This document shows, piece by piece, positions 29,808 to 38,196 of a stretch of DNA of 64,000 nt. Both the position numbers and the translations under genes were made by a program. The notes beneath the pieces are model-generated. The model saw only the letters and a program-made list of their open reading frames with translations. It did no database searches and had not been told where the DNA came from. Every line of letters starts with the position of its first letter. Positions within the stretch are counted from its first letter, which is position 1. The stretch comes from Betaproteobacteria bacterium (GTDB lineage: Bacteria > Pseudomonadota > Gammaproteobacteria > Burkholderiales > Casimicrobiaceae): NCBI GenBank assembly GCA_013298695.1, contig JAAFIS010000005.1, positions 1-64,000 of the forward strand, given 5' to 3'.

Positions 29808-31190
29808 ATGTCAAACACGCAAAGCGTCGTCAACGCACCTTATCTCGGCTTTCCCCTACTCAAAGAGATTCAAACCGATCCTCTGGCAGCGGCTTCCCGA
29901 TTGCACCATCAGTACGGTGAGGTGGTTGAATTCGATATCCTGTTTCGCCGGATCGTTTACTTCTTCGGCCCCGAGGCCGTTCGAAAAATCCTCGTGGATC
30001 ATCACGACGACTTTGAGCGCGAAGCGCGCCTGTTGCGCATCTTCGAGTCTATTCACGGCCAGAACGTACTGACGACCGAAGGCGCCGAATGGGAGAGGCA
30101 ACGGCGCCTGCTGACGCCAGCGTTTTCGCCGAAGCGCATGAGTAGCTACATGGCGTTGATGCAGGCCGCAATCGAGCGCTGCGTGAGCGAGGAGTTACCC
30201 ATCGTTCCTGGGCAAAGCGCCAGCATCGATGTCGACGCGTTCACCACCCGCATCACAATGGACATCATTCTCCGTACCTTGTTTTCGCACGCGAGTTCAC
30301 GCGGCGAAGCACACCAAGTCTCGGTGGCGATTCGAGCTCTCTCTCGCCAGAGCATGCGTGAAGTTTATTGGGCGCTGATTCCGCCCAACTGGCTTCCGTA
30401 CCCAGGTCGCGCTGAAAAATTGAGGCATCTGCGGACGTTGCGTAGTTTGATTGGGGCTCAGGTCGATGATCGGTTACGGCGTCGTAGCGAGAGCGAGACG
30501 CAAACGGACCCCGCTACGGGAGATGTGCTGGACATGATGTTGGCTGCGCATGACAACGATGGCAGTCTCAGTACGCAGGAAGTCCTCGACAACTGCATGC
30601 TGCTGTTCAGCGCTGGCTTTGATACGTCCGCATCCGCTTTGACTTGGTGGATTGGCTTGATGGCGAAGCACCCAGCGGTGATGGGTCAGCTGCGCGAGGA
30701 ACTTGACGCCGCCTATACCAACCATCTGGAATTGGCTGCAATGGCGCGGCTTCCTTTGCTGAACGCGACCATCAAGGAGGCCATGCGCATGTATCCGCCT
30801 TCCACAGCGCTGTTCACTCGCGTTGCCAAGCGGGATCTTGTGGTCGAGGGCGTCGAGGTGCGCAAACGAACACTGGTGGCCGTGCCGATCTGGCAGATGC
30901 ATCGTAACGAACGCTACTTTCCCAATCCCGAATCATTTTCGCCAAAGCGCTTCCTGCCTGATGCTCCGGCGATTCCGCGCGGCGCATTCATGCCGTTCGG
31001 TGCTGGCCCCCGCGTCTGTCTGGGTCAACAGTTCGCGAGCGTGGAAATGGCGTTGGTTGCGGCCCACATCGTGCGCCATTTCGAGCTTGATCTTGAATCG
31101 GGTGATGAACTTCCTGAGCCCTTTGTTGATTTGGCGCTCAAACCGAAGACGCCGATGAAAGTCCGCTTCCTGCGGCGTAATCACGAGTGA
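29808..31190 (+). CDS. Cytochrome P450 (CYP4/CYP102-like type)
   Basis: This 460-residue P450 is unlike the one at 21001. It has a C-helix W95/R99 pair, I-helix AGFDTS (269-274), the K-helix pair E324/R327, and a heme loop PFGAGPRVCLGQQFA with Cys404. The F-G-A-G-P-R-x-C-x-G form and overall length are closest to fatty-acid or terpene-hydroxylating P450s of the CYP4/CYP102-like clan. No reductase domain is fused and none is adjacent. It follows the TetR gene by 28 bases. The frame opens earlier (29721), but ATG 29808 with a GGAT-type site gives a normal N-terminus. Confidence 0.92.
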   Translation: MSNTQSVVNAPYLGFPLLKEIQTDPLAAASRLHHQYGEVVEFDILFRRIVYFFGPEAVRKILVDHHDDFEREARLLRIFESIHGQNVLTTEGAEWERQRRLLTPAFSPKRMSSYMALMQAAIERCVSEELPIVPGQSASIDVDAFTTRITMDIILRTLFSHASSRGEAHQVSVAIRALSRQSMREVYWALIPPNWLPYPGRAEKLRHLRTLRSLIGAQVDDRLRRRSESETQTDPATGDVLDMMLAAHDNDGSLSTQEVLDNCMLLFSAGFDTSASALTWWIGLMAKHPAVMGQLREELDAAYTNHLELAAMARLPLLNATIKEAMRMYPPSTALFTRVAKRDLVVEGVEVRKRTLVAVPIWQMHRNERYFPNPESFSPKRFLPDAPAIPRGAFMPFGAGPRVCLGQQFASVEMALVAAHIVRHFELDLESGDELPEPFVDLALKPKTPMKVRFLRRNHE

Positions 31191-31267
31191 ATCTCGACCG
31201 TGTATGCAATGCGCGCTAGCGTTTGCGTTCGTGGCGCGCGCTACGACTGAGATTTTGAGAGTTATTT

Positions 31268-31651
31268 ATGGATATCGCACTGACCCTTGCCGCCGTACTC
31301 TTGATTGCAACCGGAGTTGTCCATTCCGTGCTCGGTGAATGGCTCATCTTCCGGCACCTGCGTCGAGGCACGCTGGTGCCGCAGCTCAGCGCGCCGCCCT
31401 TACGGGGGCGCAACATTCGAATCCTGTGGGCGACCTGGCACCTTGCTTCTTTGCTGGGCTGGGGTTTCGCGGCGATCCTCTTTGGCATGGCTGCCGCGCC
31501 CGAAGCACCTCTACAAAGCCTAGTACTTCACGCATTGATCGGCAGCAGTGGCGTCGGTGCCACTCTCGTACTTGTGGGGACGAACGGGCGGCATCCTGGT
31601 TGGATCGCATTGGGTGCTGTGGCCGCGCTCTCGTGGGGCGCATTGGCCTGA
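31268..31651 (+). CDS. Small integral membrane protein, 4 TM
   Basis: The 127 residues have four hydrophobic segments (about 3-25, 52-72, 82-102 and 108-126) with RNIRILWATWHLASLLGWG in the middle. I do not recognise a named family with certainty; it resembles small DoxX-sized membrane proteins of unknown function. It lies 77 bases after the P450 on the same strand, so it is the likely third gene of the TetR cassette. Eleven bases after its stop comes a LysR gene fragment. Confidence 0.7.
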   Translation: MDIALTLAAVLLIATGVVHSVLGEWLIFRHLRRGTLVPQLSAPPLRGRNIRILWATWHLASLLGWGFAAILFGMAAAPEAPLQSLVLHALIGSSGVGATLVLVGTNGRHPGWIALGAVAALSWGALA

Positions 31652-31661
31652 AAAACGGAAA

Positions 31662-31782
31662 GCGCGCCGATCCGCAAACGGGCTACAGCCTTACCGTTCA
31701 CCGCGCAGACGATCTCTCGTTGGATTTTGCTACGTGGCTTCGAGACTATTGCGCTAGCTTGGAGCGCAGTTCATCAAAATGA
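31662..31782 (+). pseudogene. LysR-family gene fragment (3' end only)
   Basis: The reading frame encodes DPQTGYSLTVHRADDLSLDF followed by ATWLRD, almost the same as the last part of the intact LysR protein ending at 28833 (NPQTGYSLTVHRADDVALDF, then ATWLRK). The DNA is also close, best over the first 50 bases, but clearly diverged beyond, and it has its own stop at 31782. There is no helix-turn-helix part before it. It is the stump of a second LysR gene, cut by the TetR-P450-membrane cassette at about 31652-31661. Confidence 0.8.
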
Positions 31783-31815
31783 TGAAATATTTTCCGTAGA
31801 AATTTTCACGTTTCT

Positions 31816-31848
31816 ACTGGCGTGATTGATAGCATTCCGTACGCCAGT
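31816..31848. promoter_or_regulatory. Inverted repeat upstream of the hydroxyacid dehydrogenase gene
   Basis: ACTGGCGT (31816-31823) and ACGCCAGT (31841-31848) are perfect 8-bp inverted arms 17 bp apart. They could be an operator or a hairpin in the leader, about 150 bases before the lldD-like start. The rest of the gap shows nothing. Confidence 0.3.
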
Positions 31849-31990
31849 GCCAACCGTCGCTTGTCGTGAGACGAAACCGCATCAACCCCGCATGTTCGAA
31901 GTCGCATTCAATCAATAATTTGCCCATAATCTCAGTGGAACGTACTGCGTTACTGTAGACGCGGGAACGATCGCAAGAGAGAAAACAACA

Positions 31991-33145
31991 ATGTCCATCA
32001 TCACCAACATCGAAGATCTCCGAGTGCTCGCGCAAAAGCGAGTGCCGAGAATGTTCTACGACTACGCCGATTCCGGCAGTTGGACCGAGAGCACCTATCG
32101 AGGTAACGAAACCGATTTTCAGTCGATCAAGTTTCGCCAGCGCGTTGCGGTCAACATGGAAAATCGCACGACAAAAACTCAGATGATCGGGCAAGAAGTG
32201 TCGATGCCCGTCGCGATTGCGCCGACGGGTTTGACCGGCATGCAACACGCCGACGGCGAGATACTCGGTGCCCGTGCGGCCAAGAAGTTTGGCATTCCGT
32301 TTACCCTTTCAACGATGAGCATTTGCTCGATTGAAGACGTATCGAAAGCAACCGACGGACATCCATTCTGGTTTCAGCTCTACGTAATGAAAGATCGGGA
32401 TTTCATCAACAATCTAATTGATCGCGCGAGGGCGGCGAATTGTTCTGCGCTGGTGCTCACACTCGATTTGCAAATCCTCGGGCAGCGCCATAAGGATTTA
32501 AAAAACGGACTCTCCGCGCCACCAAAGCTCACGATCCCGAACATCATCAACATGATGACCAAACCGCGTTGGTGCATGGGCATGCTCGGTGCAACACGTC
32601 GCGAATTCGGAAATATCGTCGGCCATGTGAAGGGCGTTGAAAACATGGGTTCGTTGGCTGCGTGGACAGCACAGCAGTTCGATCCCGCGCTCAACTGGGG
32701 CGATGTTGAGTGGATCAAAAAGCGTTGGGGTGGGAAACTTATTCTCAAAGGCATTCAAGATGTGGAGGACGCACAGCTCGCTGTTGAATCAGGTGCTGAC
32801 GCGCTAATCGTTTCTAATCACGGCGGACGCCAACTCGATGGTGCAGAAACTTCGATTCGCGCGCTTCCAAAAATCGTCGATGCAGTTGGAAGTAAGATTG
32901 AAGTTCATATGGACGGTGGTATTCGTAGCGGCCAAGACGTGCTGCGCGCCACCGCGCTCGGCGCGAAGGGTACCTACATCGGCCGAGCTTGGCTCTACGC
33001 GCTTGGCGCGATGGGCGAAGAGGGCGTTAGCAAATGCCTAGAACTCATTCAAAAAGAACTCGAACTATCGATGGCGTTTTGCGGCAGAACGGATATCAAC
33101 AAAGTAGATAAGTCGATATTGCTCGCGGGAACGTATCCGACGTAA
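31991..33145 (+). CDS. lldD: FMN-dependent alpha-hydroxyacid (L-lactate) dehydrogenase, LldD-like
   Basis: This flavoprotein of 384 residues belongs to the family that oxidises L-lactate, mandelate or glycolate. Active-site residues are in place: the tyrosine region FYDYADSGS (22-30), K253, H277 and R280 in SNHGGRQLDGA, and the FMN phosphate loop MDGGIRSGQDV. Length and N-terminus fit LldD, which passes electrons to the quinone pool. L-lactate is the likeliest substrate but is not proven. An AAGAGAG site precedes the ATG. The gene may have lost its own LysR regulator, whose stump lies just upstream. Confidence 0.9.
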   Translation: MSIITNIEDLRVLAQKRVPRMFYDYADSGSWTESTYRGNETDFQSIKFRQRVAVNMENRTTKTQMIGQEVSMPVAIAPTGLTGMQHADGEILGARAAKKFGIPFTLSTMSICSIEDVSKATDGHPFWFQLYVMKDRDFINNLIDRARAANCSALVLTLDLQILGQRHKDLKNGLSAPPKLTIPNIINMMTKPRWCMGMLGATRREFGNIVGHVKGVENMGSLAAWTAQQFDPALNWGDVEWIKKRWGGKLILKGIQDVEDAQLAVESGADALIVSNHGGRQLDGAETSIRALPKIVDAVGSKIEVHMDGGIRSGQDVLRATALGAKGTYIGRAWLYALGAMGEEGVSKCLELIQKELELSMAFCGRTDINKVDKSILLAGTYPT

Positions 33146-33231
33146 CCCTGATGCTCGGATCCGGGTTACTGTAGGTTAGTCCGCCGTGTGTATCAACCCA
33201 GCCAACGGGCGACGCTCACAAGCGGATACGG

Positions 33232-33855
33232 CTATTGCTCTTTGGAAGACCGTTGCATTTGTTCGAGCCAAGGTTTCCAATCGATTGGGCCACCGGTGAA
33301 CCGCTTCTGCAGGTTGGCGAGCACGTTGGGCCAAGCGCGCGAGAGGTAGCTATACGCTTTGTCCCATTCGCCGCCGTCGCCCCAACCCACGTGGTGCAAG
33401 CGAACCTCGGTTTCGTTCGCGCCGCGCTCGATAAAGCGAATAATGACGACGGTTCGTTGCTTTCGCGCTTCGGGCAACGATGGCGGCGCATTCCACGTAA
33501 ACGACACCATCTTGTTGGGATCTAGCGCAAGGAATCGCATGCCATCAGCCCCTTTCATTCCTGGCTCGGCAAACGGATTCATGTGTACTTCGAACAAACC
33601 GTCGACGCGAGCCTCGACCACTGCGTCAGGCGCGAAAAACGACTTTATTCCGTCGGCGGTCGTGAAAACTCTGTAGACCTCGGACGGGCTTGCTTTGACT
33701 ACCACGGAGGCATTGATTGAACGTTCAGTGACCGAATTTTGTTTCGAATCCGGCGCGCTCACTGGAGCCGCTGCGGGCTGCGCAGTGGCGGCCATTGCGC
33801 TGCACGCGAGCACAACGCCGATGAACAAGACTGCAGAAAATGGCTTGGGCTTCAT
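33232..33855 (-). CDS. Exported SRPBCC (START-like, AHSA1-type) domain protein
   Basis: The 207 residues start with a signal peptide (MKPKPFSAVLFIGVVLACSA, likely cleavage after MAATAQP). The mature part has the SRPBCC pattern: INASVVVKASPSEVYRVFTT, then a central DPNKMVSFTW strand and the closing helix KAYSYLSRAWPNVLANLQKR. The family binds hydrophobic ligands in a deep cavity. An exported form is unusual but not rare. I chose ATG 33855 with GGAAA upstream; a GTG at 33867 is in frame. It converges on lldD. Confidence 0.8.
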   Translation of the reverse strand: MKPKPFSAVLFIGVVLACSAMAATAQPAAAPVSAPDSKQNSVTERSINASVVVKASPSEVYRVFTTADGIKSFFAPDAVVEARVDGLFEVHMNPFAEPGMKGADGMRFLALDPNKMVSFTWNAPPSLPEARKQRTVVIIRFIERGANETEVRLHHVGWGDGGEWDKAYSYLSRAWPNVLANLQKRFTGGPIDWKPWLEQMQRSSKEQ

Positions 33856-34004
33856 GGATGTTTCCACTCCGAAAGCGTGCTGCGAGCGCGAATACTACCT
33901 TCGAATCGCAGCATGCGCGCGTCAATACCAGGTGGTGCCGCGCCTTGCGATTGCACAAAGCTTGGTTCACAATCGTTTTCTGCGATTCGAACGTGAGAGC
34001 AATC

Positions 34005-34424
34005 ATGGCTGCAGAAGCGAAAACAAAGCCAACTTCAATGTCGTTCGATGAGTTTCTTCAGACATCGGTGGAAGAGGATCGACATGTAGATTGTCGAATA
34101 TTGGCGGCGATCATGACAAAAGCGACCGGCGAAAACGCCACCGTGTGGGGCACAAGCATTGTTGGTTTTTCTCGTTACAAACCGGCGTACGCCGATGGAC
34201 GTGAAGCTGAATGGCCCATCGTCGGTTTCTCGCCACGCAAGCGAGAACTCGTGCTCTACATCATGCCCGGATTCTCGCGTTACACCGCATTGCTTGAGAA
34301 ACTTGGAAAGCACAGAGCGGGGAAGTCCTGTCTCTACGTCAAAGCGTTAGCAGGCTTGGATATGGGCGTGTTATCGAGTCTTATTCATGAAAGCGTCGAG
34401 GCGATGAAGGCAACTCATCAATGA
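34005..34424 (+). CDS. DUF1801 (YdhG-like) domain protein
   Basis: The 139 residues contain the DUF1801 pattern: WGTSIVGFSRYKPAYADGRE, then WPIVGFSPRKRELVLYIMPG, then KLGKHRAGKSCLYVK. Members are small cytosolic proteins of the YdhG/FrataxinL-like fold, of unknown function, often near stress or iron genes. ATG 34005 is used, as it gives the usual length; an upstream frame from 33840 is not supported. It is divergent from the SRPBCC gene, with about 150 bases between them. Confidence 0.8.
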   Translation: MAAEAKTKPTSMSFDEFLQTSVEEDRHVDCRILAAIMTKATGENATVWGTSIVGFSRYKPAYADGREAEWPIVGFSPRKRELVLYIMPGFSRYTALLEKLGKHRAGKSCLYVKALAGLDMGVLSSLIHESVEAMKATHQ

Positions 34425-34545
34425 TATCGATGTGTCGCAAGCGCTAAATCAGCGTGCACGGATTTTTACACCGCGTTTGAAGGCGCAAGATTTTGGGGTG
34501 CGATTAACGATCAGCCCGGTAATTGCTGGAGCCGGTAATCCGTGC

Positions 34546-35277
34546 TCAACGTGCACGTCGGTTAGCAATTCCATCGGAATGCCGTCGACAATTGAGAAAC
34601 GCGCTAAACGTGAGTCTGCCAGTGCGTGGATCGTTGGTGAGCAGTTCCGGGCGCAAGATTTGTTCGCCATGAAACATCGCGCCGTCGAAGACGACGAGCC
34701 GGTTGTAGCGTGGCGGTACGACTTTGGCGAGCTGAAAAAAACCGTTAGATCGCGTGCAATAACCCGACTCAATTCGATAGCGCTTAGTGAACTCTTCGTC
34801 GCTCAGAACACGGCTGTCGCGCAACATCGTTGCGGTGTCGCGTATCGACTTGCGAGGTAGATAAAAACCAGTTCCGCCATGAGCTTCGTTTTCGAAGAGG
34901 TATAACACGCAGGAAATCGATGATTGCTCGCGCGGAAGCGTGATGCCGATGCGCTGTGGCATCCACTGTGCGGCTCGAAGTTCGTTCGCGGTTTTGGTCT
35001 GCATCGCTAAACGTGCGACGCACTCAATGCTGCGGCGCGCATCGAAGTATCGACGCAGGTGCAGGCGAAAAAACTCCTCGTATTTCACCGCGACCGATTC
35101 AGCTAGTCGCAATTCGACACCCGGAAAAAGAAGTGGCGCAGCCGGTTTAAATGCGCTTTGCGTCCGCACCGCGAATTGCACTAATGCATCGGGATCAGCG
35201 AGCGCATTGTCGACAACCAATGCATGCACGCCTGGCACAAGCTCCGCAGACATCACCTTCGGATTTTCTGAAAACAC
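34546..35277 (-). CDS. DUF6445-like protein, possible 2OG-Fe(II) oxygenase fold
   Basis: The 243 residues begin near MSAELVPGVHALVVDNALAD and contain ISCVLYLFENEAHGGTGFYL, then YNRLVVFDGAMFHGEQI and RLTFSAFLNC. The order of a H/G strand, DG-x-x-x-H and a later R-x-T strand is that of jelly-roll 2-oxoglutarate/iron oxygenases, and the whole matches my memory of DUF6445 proteins seen near tryptophan halogenases. Activity is not shown. Start GTG 35277 has GGGGGAG seven bases upstream; ATG 35253 is the alternative. The gene is downstream of IclR. Confidence 0.65.
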   Translation of the reverse strand: MFSENPKVMSAELVPGVHALVVDNALADPDALVQFAVRTQSAFKPAAPLLFPGVELRLAESVAVKYEEFFRLHLRRYFDARRSIECVARLAMQTKTANELRAAQWMPQRIGITLPREQSSISCVLYLFENEAHGGTGFYLPRKSIRDTATMLRDSRVLSDEEFTKRYRIESGYCTRSNGFFQLAKVVPPRYNRLVVFDGAMFHGEQILRPELLTNDPRTGRLTFSAFLNCRRHSDGIANRRAR

Positions 35278-35325
35278 CCTTCGTCTCCCCCGGTGACCTG
35301 TTAAGCAGCCACTTTTATTTTTCTT

Positions 35326-36180
35326 CTAGATCGAGACGGGCACTACGCCGCCCAGTTTTTCGGTAATCTCGCGTGCGGTGTGAGCGACGAGCGGACCGAG
35401 CTTCAAGATCCGCTCGTCGGACAAGCGCGCGATCGGTCCCGCGAGCGAGATTGCACCGAGCGGTTCCGAATACTCGTCGTAGATTGGTGCGGCAACGCAG
35501 CGCAAACCGAGCGCATTTTCTTCATCGTCATAGCTGTAGCCGCGTGCGCGGATAGCGCCAAACTGAAGCCGAAGTTGATCCACGTCAGTCGTTGTTTTTG
35601 CAGTGAGTTTTTGCAATTTGGATTCGCGGAAAAAAATTGCGAGTTCGTCTTCGGGCAACGCGGACAGAATGGCTTTTCCGGAGCCGGAAGCGTGCGCCGG
35701 CAGGCGTGAACCGAGCCGCACCAGCATACGCATCACTTCATGACATTGCACTTGAGCGATGAAGCACACGTGGGTGCCGTCAATGATTGATAAATTCGCA
35801 GTTTCGCCGGATTGCTCCATGAGTTTGCGCAAATACGCGTGCGATTCACCAACGAAATCGCGGTTAGAAACGAACGCACAGCCGACGCGGTAAGTTTTCA
35901 GACCGATGTACCAAAGACCGGAATCGGGCGCTTGGAAAACGAAACCCATATCGGCGAGTGTGTTCAACAAGCGATGCGCGGTTGACGGCGCAAGTCCAGC
36001 AAGTTGCGATATTTCAGTGAGAGAAATGCCGCCCTCAGATTCCGCGAGTTGCTCTAGCAGCGTGAGTCCACGCGTTAAGCTCTGGACGCCGCCGCTCGCG
36101 TCCTTAGGTGCGCGCGCGACGGGTCTTTTGAGACCGCGAGTTACGCTGGAGCTTGTAGACAAAGTGGTGCGTGGCGGCAT
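35326..36180 (-). CDS. IclR-family transcriptional regulator
   Basis: The 284 residues have a low-complexity N-terminal extension (1-30), a winged helix-turn-helix (about 31-95: SLTRGLTLLEQLAE, SLTEISQLAGLAPSTAHRLL) and the GAF-like effector domain with LPAHASGSGKAILSALPEDE and ALGLRCVAAPIYDE. Members control uptake and breakdown of aromatic acids, glycerol or sugars. A perfect palindrome, AATTCCACA-a-TGTGGAATT, lies 127-145 bases upstream and is the probable operator. It lies downstream of, and co-directional with, the orphan sugar-type binding protein, so the two may be linked. Confidence 0.92.
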   Translation of the reverse strand: MPPRTTLSTSSSVTRGLKRPVARAPKDASGGVQSLTRGLTLLEQLAESEGGISLTEISQLAGLAPSTAHRLLNTLADMGFVFQAPDSGLWYIGLKTYRVGCAFVSNRDFVGESHAYLRKLMEQSGETANLSIIDGTHVCFIAQVQCHEVMRMLVRLGSRLPAHASGSGKAILSALPEDELAIFFRESKLQKLTAKTTTDVDQLRLQFGAIRARGYSYDDEENALGLRCVAAPIYDEYSEPLGAISLAGPIARLSDERILKLGPLVAHTAREITEKLGGVVPVSI

Positions 36181-36306
36181 GGGTTTCCCGTCGATTGTTG
36201 TAAAAACTGCGGGGTGTTTTGGTAACGCCTTGTGCGGTGCACAAGACTGTATTTACGCTTAAAACAGGTCCGTCAACGCAGTCTAGCGAAGCCCGTGTTG
36301 CGTGGC

Positions 36307-36325
36307 AATTCCACAATGTGGAATT
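36307..36325 (-). promoter_or_regulatory. Candidate IclR-type operator
   Basis: AATTCCACA (36307-36315), one base, TGTGGAATT (36317-36325): a perfect 9-1-9 palindrome. TTCC...GGAA half-sites facing each other over a short centre are typical IclR-family boxes. It lies upstream of the IclR gene, fitting autoregulation. Confidence 0.6.
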
Positions 36326-36396
36326 TGAAATGGTTGCTCTACTGCAGCGTGTCTTTGCATGGTGTGTTCGACTATAAAGCAGCTTTACATAGAAAA

Positions 36397-36479
36397 GCCC
36401 AATTTAATTGGGCTAAAGAGCTAAAAAAGTGTCGTATCGTTAATGCAGCTATAACTTACTCAAGCCCAGTAAAAAAGGC
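36397..36479. repeat. Two-palindrome intergenic element, copy 6
   Basis: The first palindrome, GCCCAATTTAATTGGGC (36397-36413), is perfect and extends by one base on each side. The second is GCCCAGTAAAAAAGGC (36464-36479). The right ends are 66 bp apart. It lies between the binding-protein stop and IclR; the 399-bp gap (36181-36579) holds only this and the operator. Confidence 0.75.
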
Positions 36480-36579
36480 CGTCTATCGATGGCGCTGTTA
36501 TCACAGCAAACAGCGGCAGGTTCTTTGTCCGTCAACGCACGCGGAGTTTCCCAGCGTGCGACTGACTGACGTTCGAGCA

Positions 36580-37836
36580 CTACTGCAACATCGGCTTTAA
36601 CTTCGCGCTTAATTCCGCGACACCCTGTTGTGGCGACACTTTGCGCGCGAGCATTGCACTCGTGGCGGTGCGAATGGCATCGGAGACGTCGCCATATCGC
36701 GCTGAAACCGGGCGGTTGCGACCAAACGTGGCGATCACACCTGCCCCCGAAGCCCACGGCACTTTTGCAAGGTAGGCCGGATCGGTAAACGTCGCTGAAA
36801 AAACAGGCAGTAACGAGCCTTCGACCGCGAGGAATTTGGCCACGTCTGGTGTCGACATATAGCGAACCAGTTTCGCTGCAATCGGTTTGTTTCTTGAGTA
36901 CGCGCTGACTGCCCACTGCCAACCACCGATACAGGTGGCCGATTTGCTTGTTTCACCGACGCGCGCCATCGGCATCACGTCGACCATGCCTTTGACTTTA
37001 CTGTCGGCATCGTTTTGAAAACGATCCCACGCAAAGCCCCAGTTGATCGCGAAAATGACGTTGCCCGCTTTGAAATCGTTCACCGTATCAATGGTTTTGA
37101 TTTCGCTTGCGTTCTTTGCGATCACGCCGTCGTCGATAAGTTTGAGCCACTGCTCTACGCCTGCCTGAGCGACCGCCGGATCGAGCTTAAATTTCCCGCC
37201 GCCATCGGCAACGTCGCCACCTTTGCTCCAAATCGGCAACAGGAACGTGCACACGGTGCCTTCAATTGGCGCGCCTTGGATCGAGAGTCCTTGCAGATTC
37301 GGATTGGTCTTCTCGCCTGCTTTGATTTTTTTTACGACTGTGGCGAGTTGCTCCCAAGTGCGTGGCTCGCGAACGTTGTACTTCTGCAAAAGATCTTTGC
37401 GAAAGTAAATGAACATCGCGTCGGCAAATGCCGGCATCGCATAGATCTCGCCGTTGATCACGTTCGTCGTTCGGTACACCGGCAGATGATCGGCAAGCAC
37501 CGTCTCAGGTCGACCTAGATATTGGTTGAGCGGTTCGATCCAACCCTTGCTTTGGTACAGCCGCGGATTGGTAATGTCGATCATAAAAACGTCGAGCGCA
37601 GCGTCTTTCGCGTTCAACACTTTACCGAGATACTCGCGCTGCAACTCAGCGGTTTGCCCACCGGTTTCGATCTCGATTTTTACGCCAGGATTGGCTTTCT
37701 CAAACGCGTCAAACATTTTGCGCATGAGATCGGGGCGCTGGCTCTGCCCGCCCGAAAAAACGCGAATGGTCTCTGCGCTAGCGTACGCAGAAAACAAAGC
37801 GCTTGCGAGGAGTGCGGTGACGAGTATTTTTTTCAT
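36580..37836 (-). CDS. Extracellular solute-binding protein, sugar ABC type (orphan)
   Basis: The 418 residues have a signal peptide (MKKILVTALLASALFSAYAS, cleavage near ASA) and a mature part typical of family 1 (maltose/MalE-like) binding proteins: FEKANPGVKIEIETG, DVFMIDITNPRLYQSKGWIEP, and a closing IAAKLVRYMSTPDVA. It should bind a sugar or oligosaccharide in the periplasm. No ABC permease or ATPase gene lies next to it, which is unusual for this family. The start ATG 37836 has GGGAA close upstream. IclR lies downstream on the same strand. Confidence 0.9.
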   Translation of the reverse strand: MKKILVTALLASALFSAYASAETIRVFSGGQSQRPDLMRKMFDAFEKANPGVKIEIETGGQTAELQREYLGKVLNAKDAALDVFMIDITNPRLYQSKGWIEPLNQYLGRPETVLADHLPVYRTTNVINGEIYAMPAFADAMFIYFRKDLLQKYNVREPRTWEQLATVVKKIKAGEKTNPNLQGLSIQGAPIEGTVCTFLLPIWSKGGDVADGGGKFKLDPAVAQAGVEQWLKLIDDGVIAKNASEIKTIDTVNDFKAGNVIFAINWGFAWDRFQNDADSKVKGMVDVMPMARVGETSKSATCIGGWQWAVSAYSRNKPIAAKLVRYMSTPDVAKFLAVEGSLLPVFSATFTDPAYLAKVPWASGAGVIATFGRNRPVSARYGDVSDAIRTATSAMLARKVSPQQGVAELSAKLKPMLQ

Positions 37837-37970
37837 TTCCCTGACTTTCTGGTGATCACTGAAATACGTGGGGTTTAACTGCGAGGATTGAGCTATTGTT
37901 ATGCTGGTGTCATTCGCGATGCGTGCGCGCCGTGAAGACGTAAGATTCCGTTACAACTAAATTGATAAAA

Positions 37971-38054
37971 CTTCGATTATTGCGGGCGAAGATAGCGGTT
38001 TGTAAAAACCTTGATAATTAGCCCATATGGCATTGTTGCCCAATGAAGTAGGGC
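37971..38054. repeat. Two-palindrome intergenic element, copy 7
   Basis: The first unit is weak (TTATTGCGGGC at its right end, 37971-37987). The second is GCCCAATGAAGTAGGGC (38038-38054). The right ends are 67 bp apart. A further partial unit, TTAGCCCATATGG, lies between them. It is in the divergent 360-bp gap (37837-38196), which is otherwise featureless. Confidence 0.55.
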
Positions 38055-38196
38055 GGTTCGAGCGAAAGTTAAACTCAGATTATGCCTAATGTTCTTGATC
38101 CGTTTGCAACTTTGCAAGTTGCGAGCCATCCGGGATAGCTTCGAGCGAAGGCTCAAGCACCGCACCACCAACTACACACTTGCACGCAGTCAAACC

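Noticed and set aside
34432-34860. 142-residue plus-strand frame opposite the DUF6445-like gene
   Set aside because: It lies mostly antisense to a gene with clear family motifs and is a mirror of its codon bias.
36232-36600. 122-residue plus-strand frame in the IclR/binding-protein gap
   Set aside because: It crosses the operator, the palindromic element and the end of the binding-protein gene, and its composition is not protein-like.
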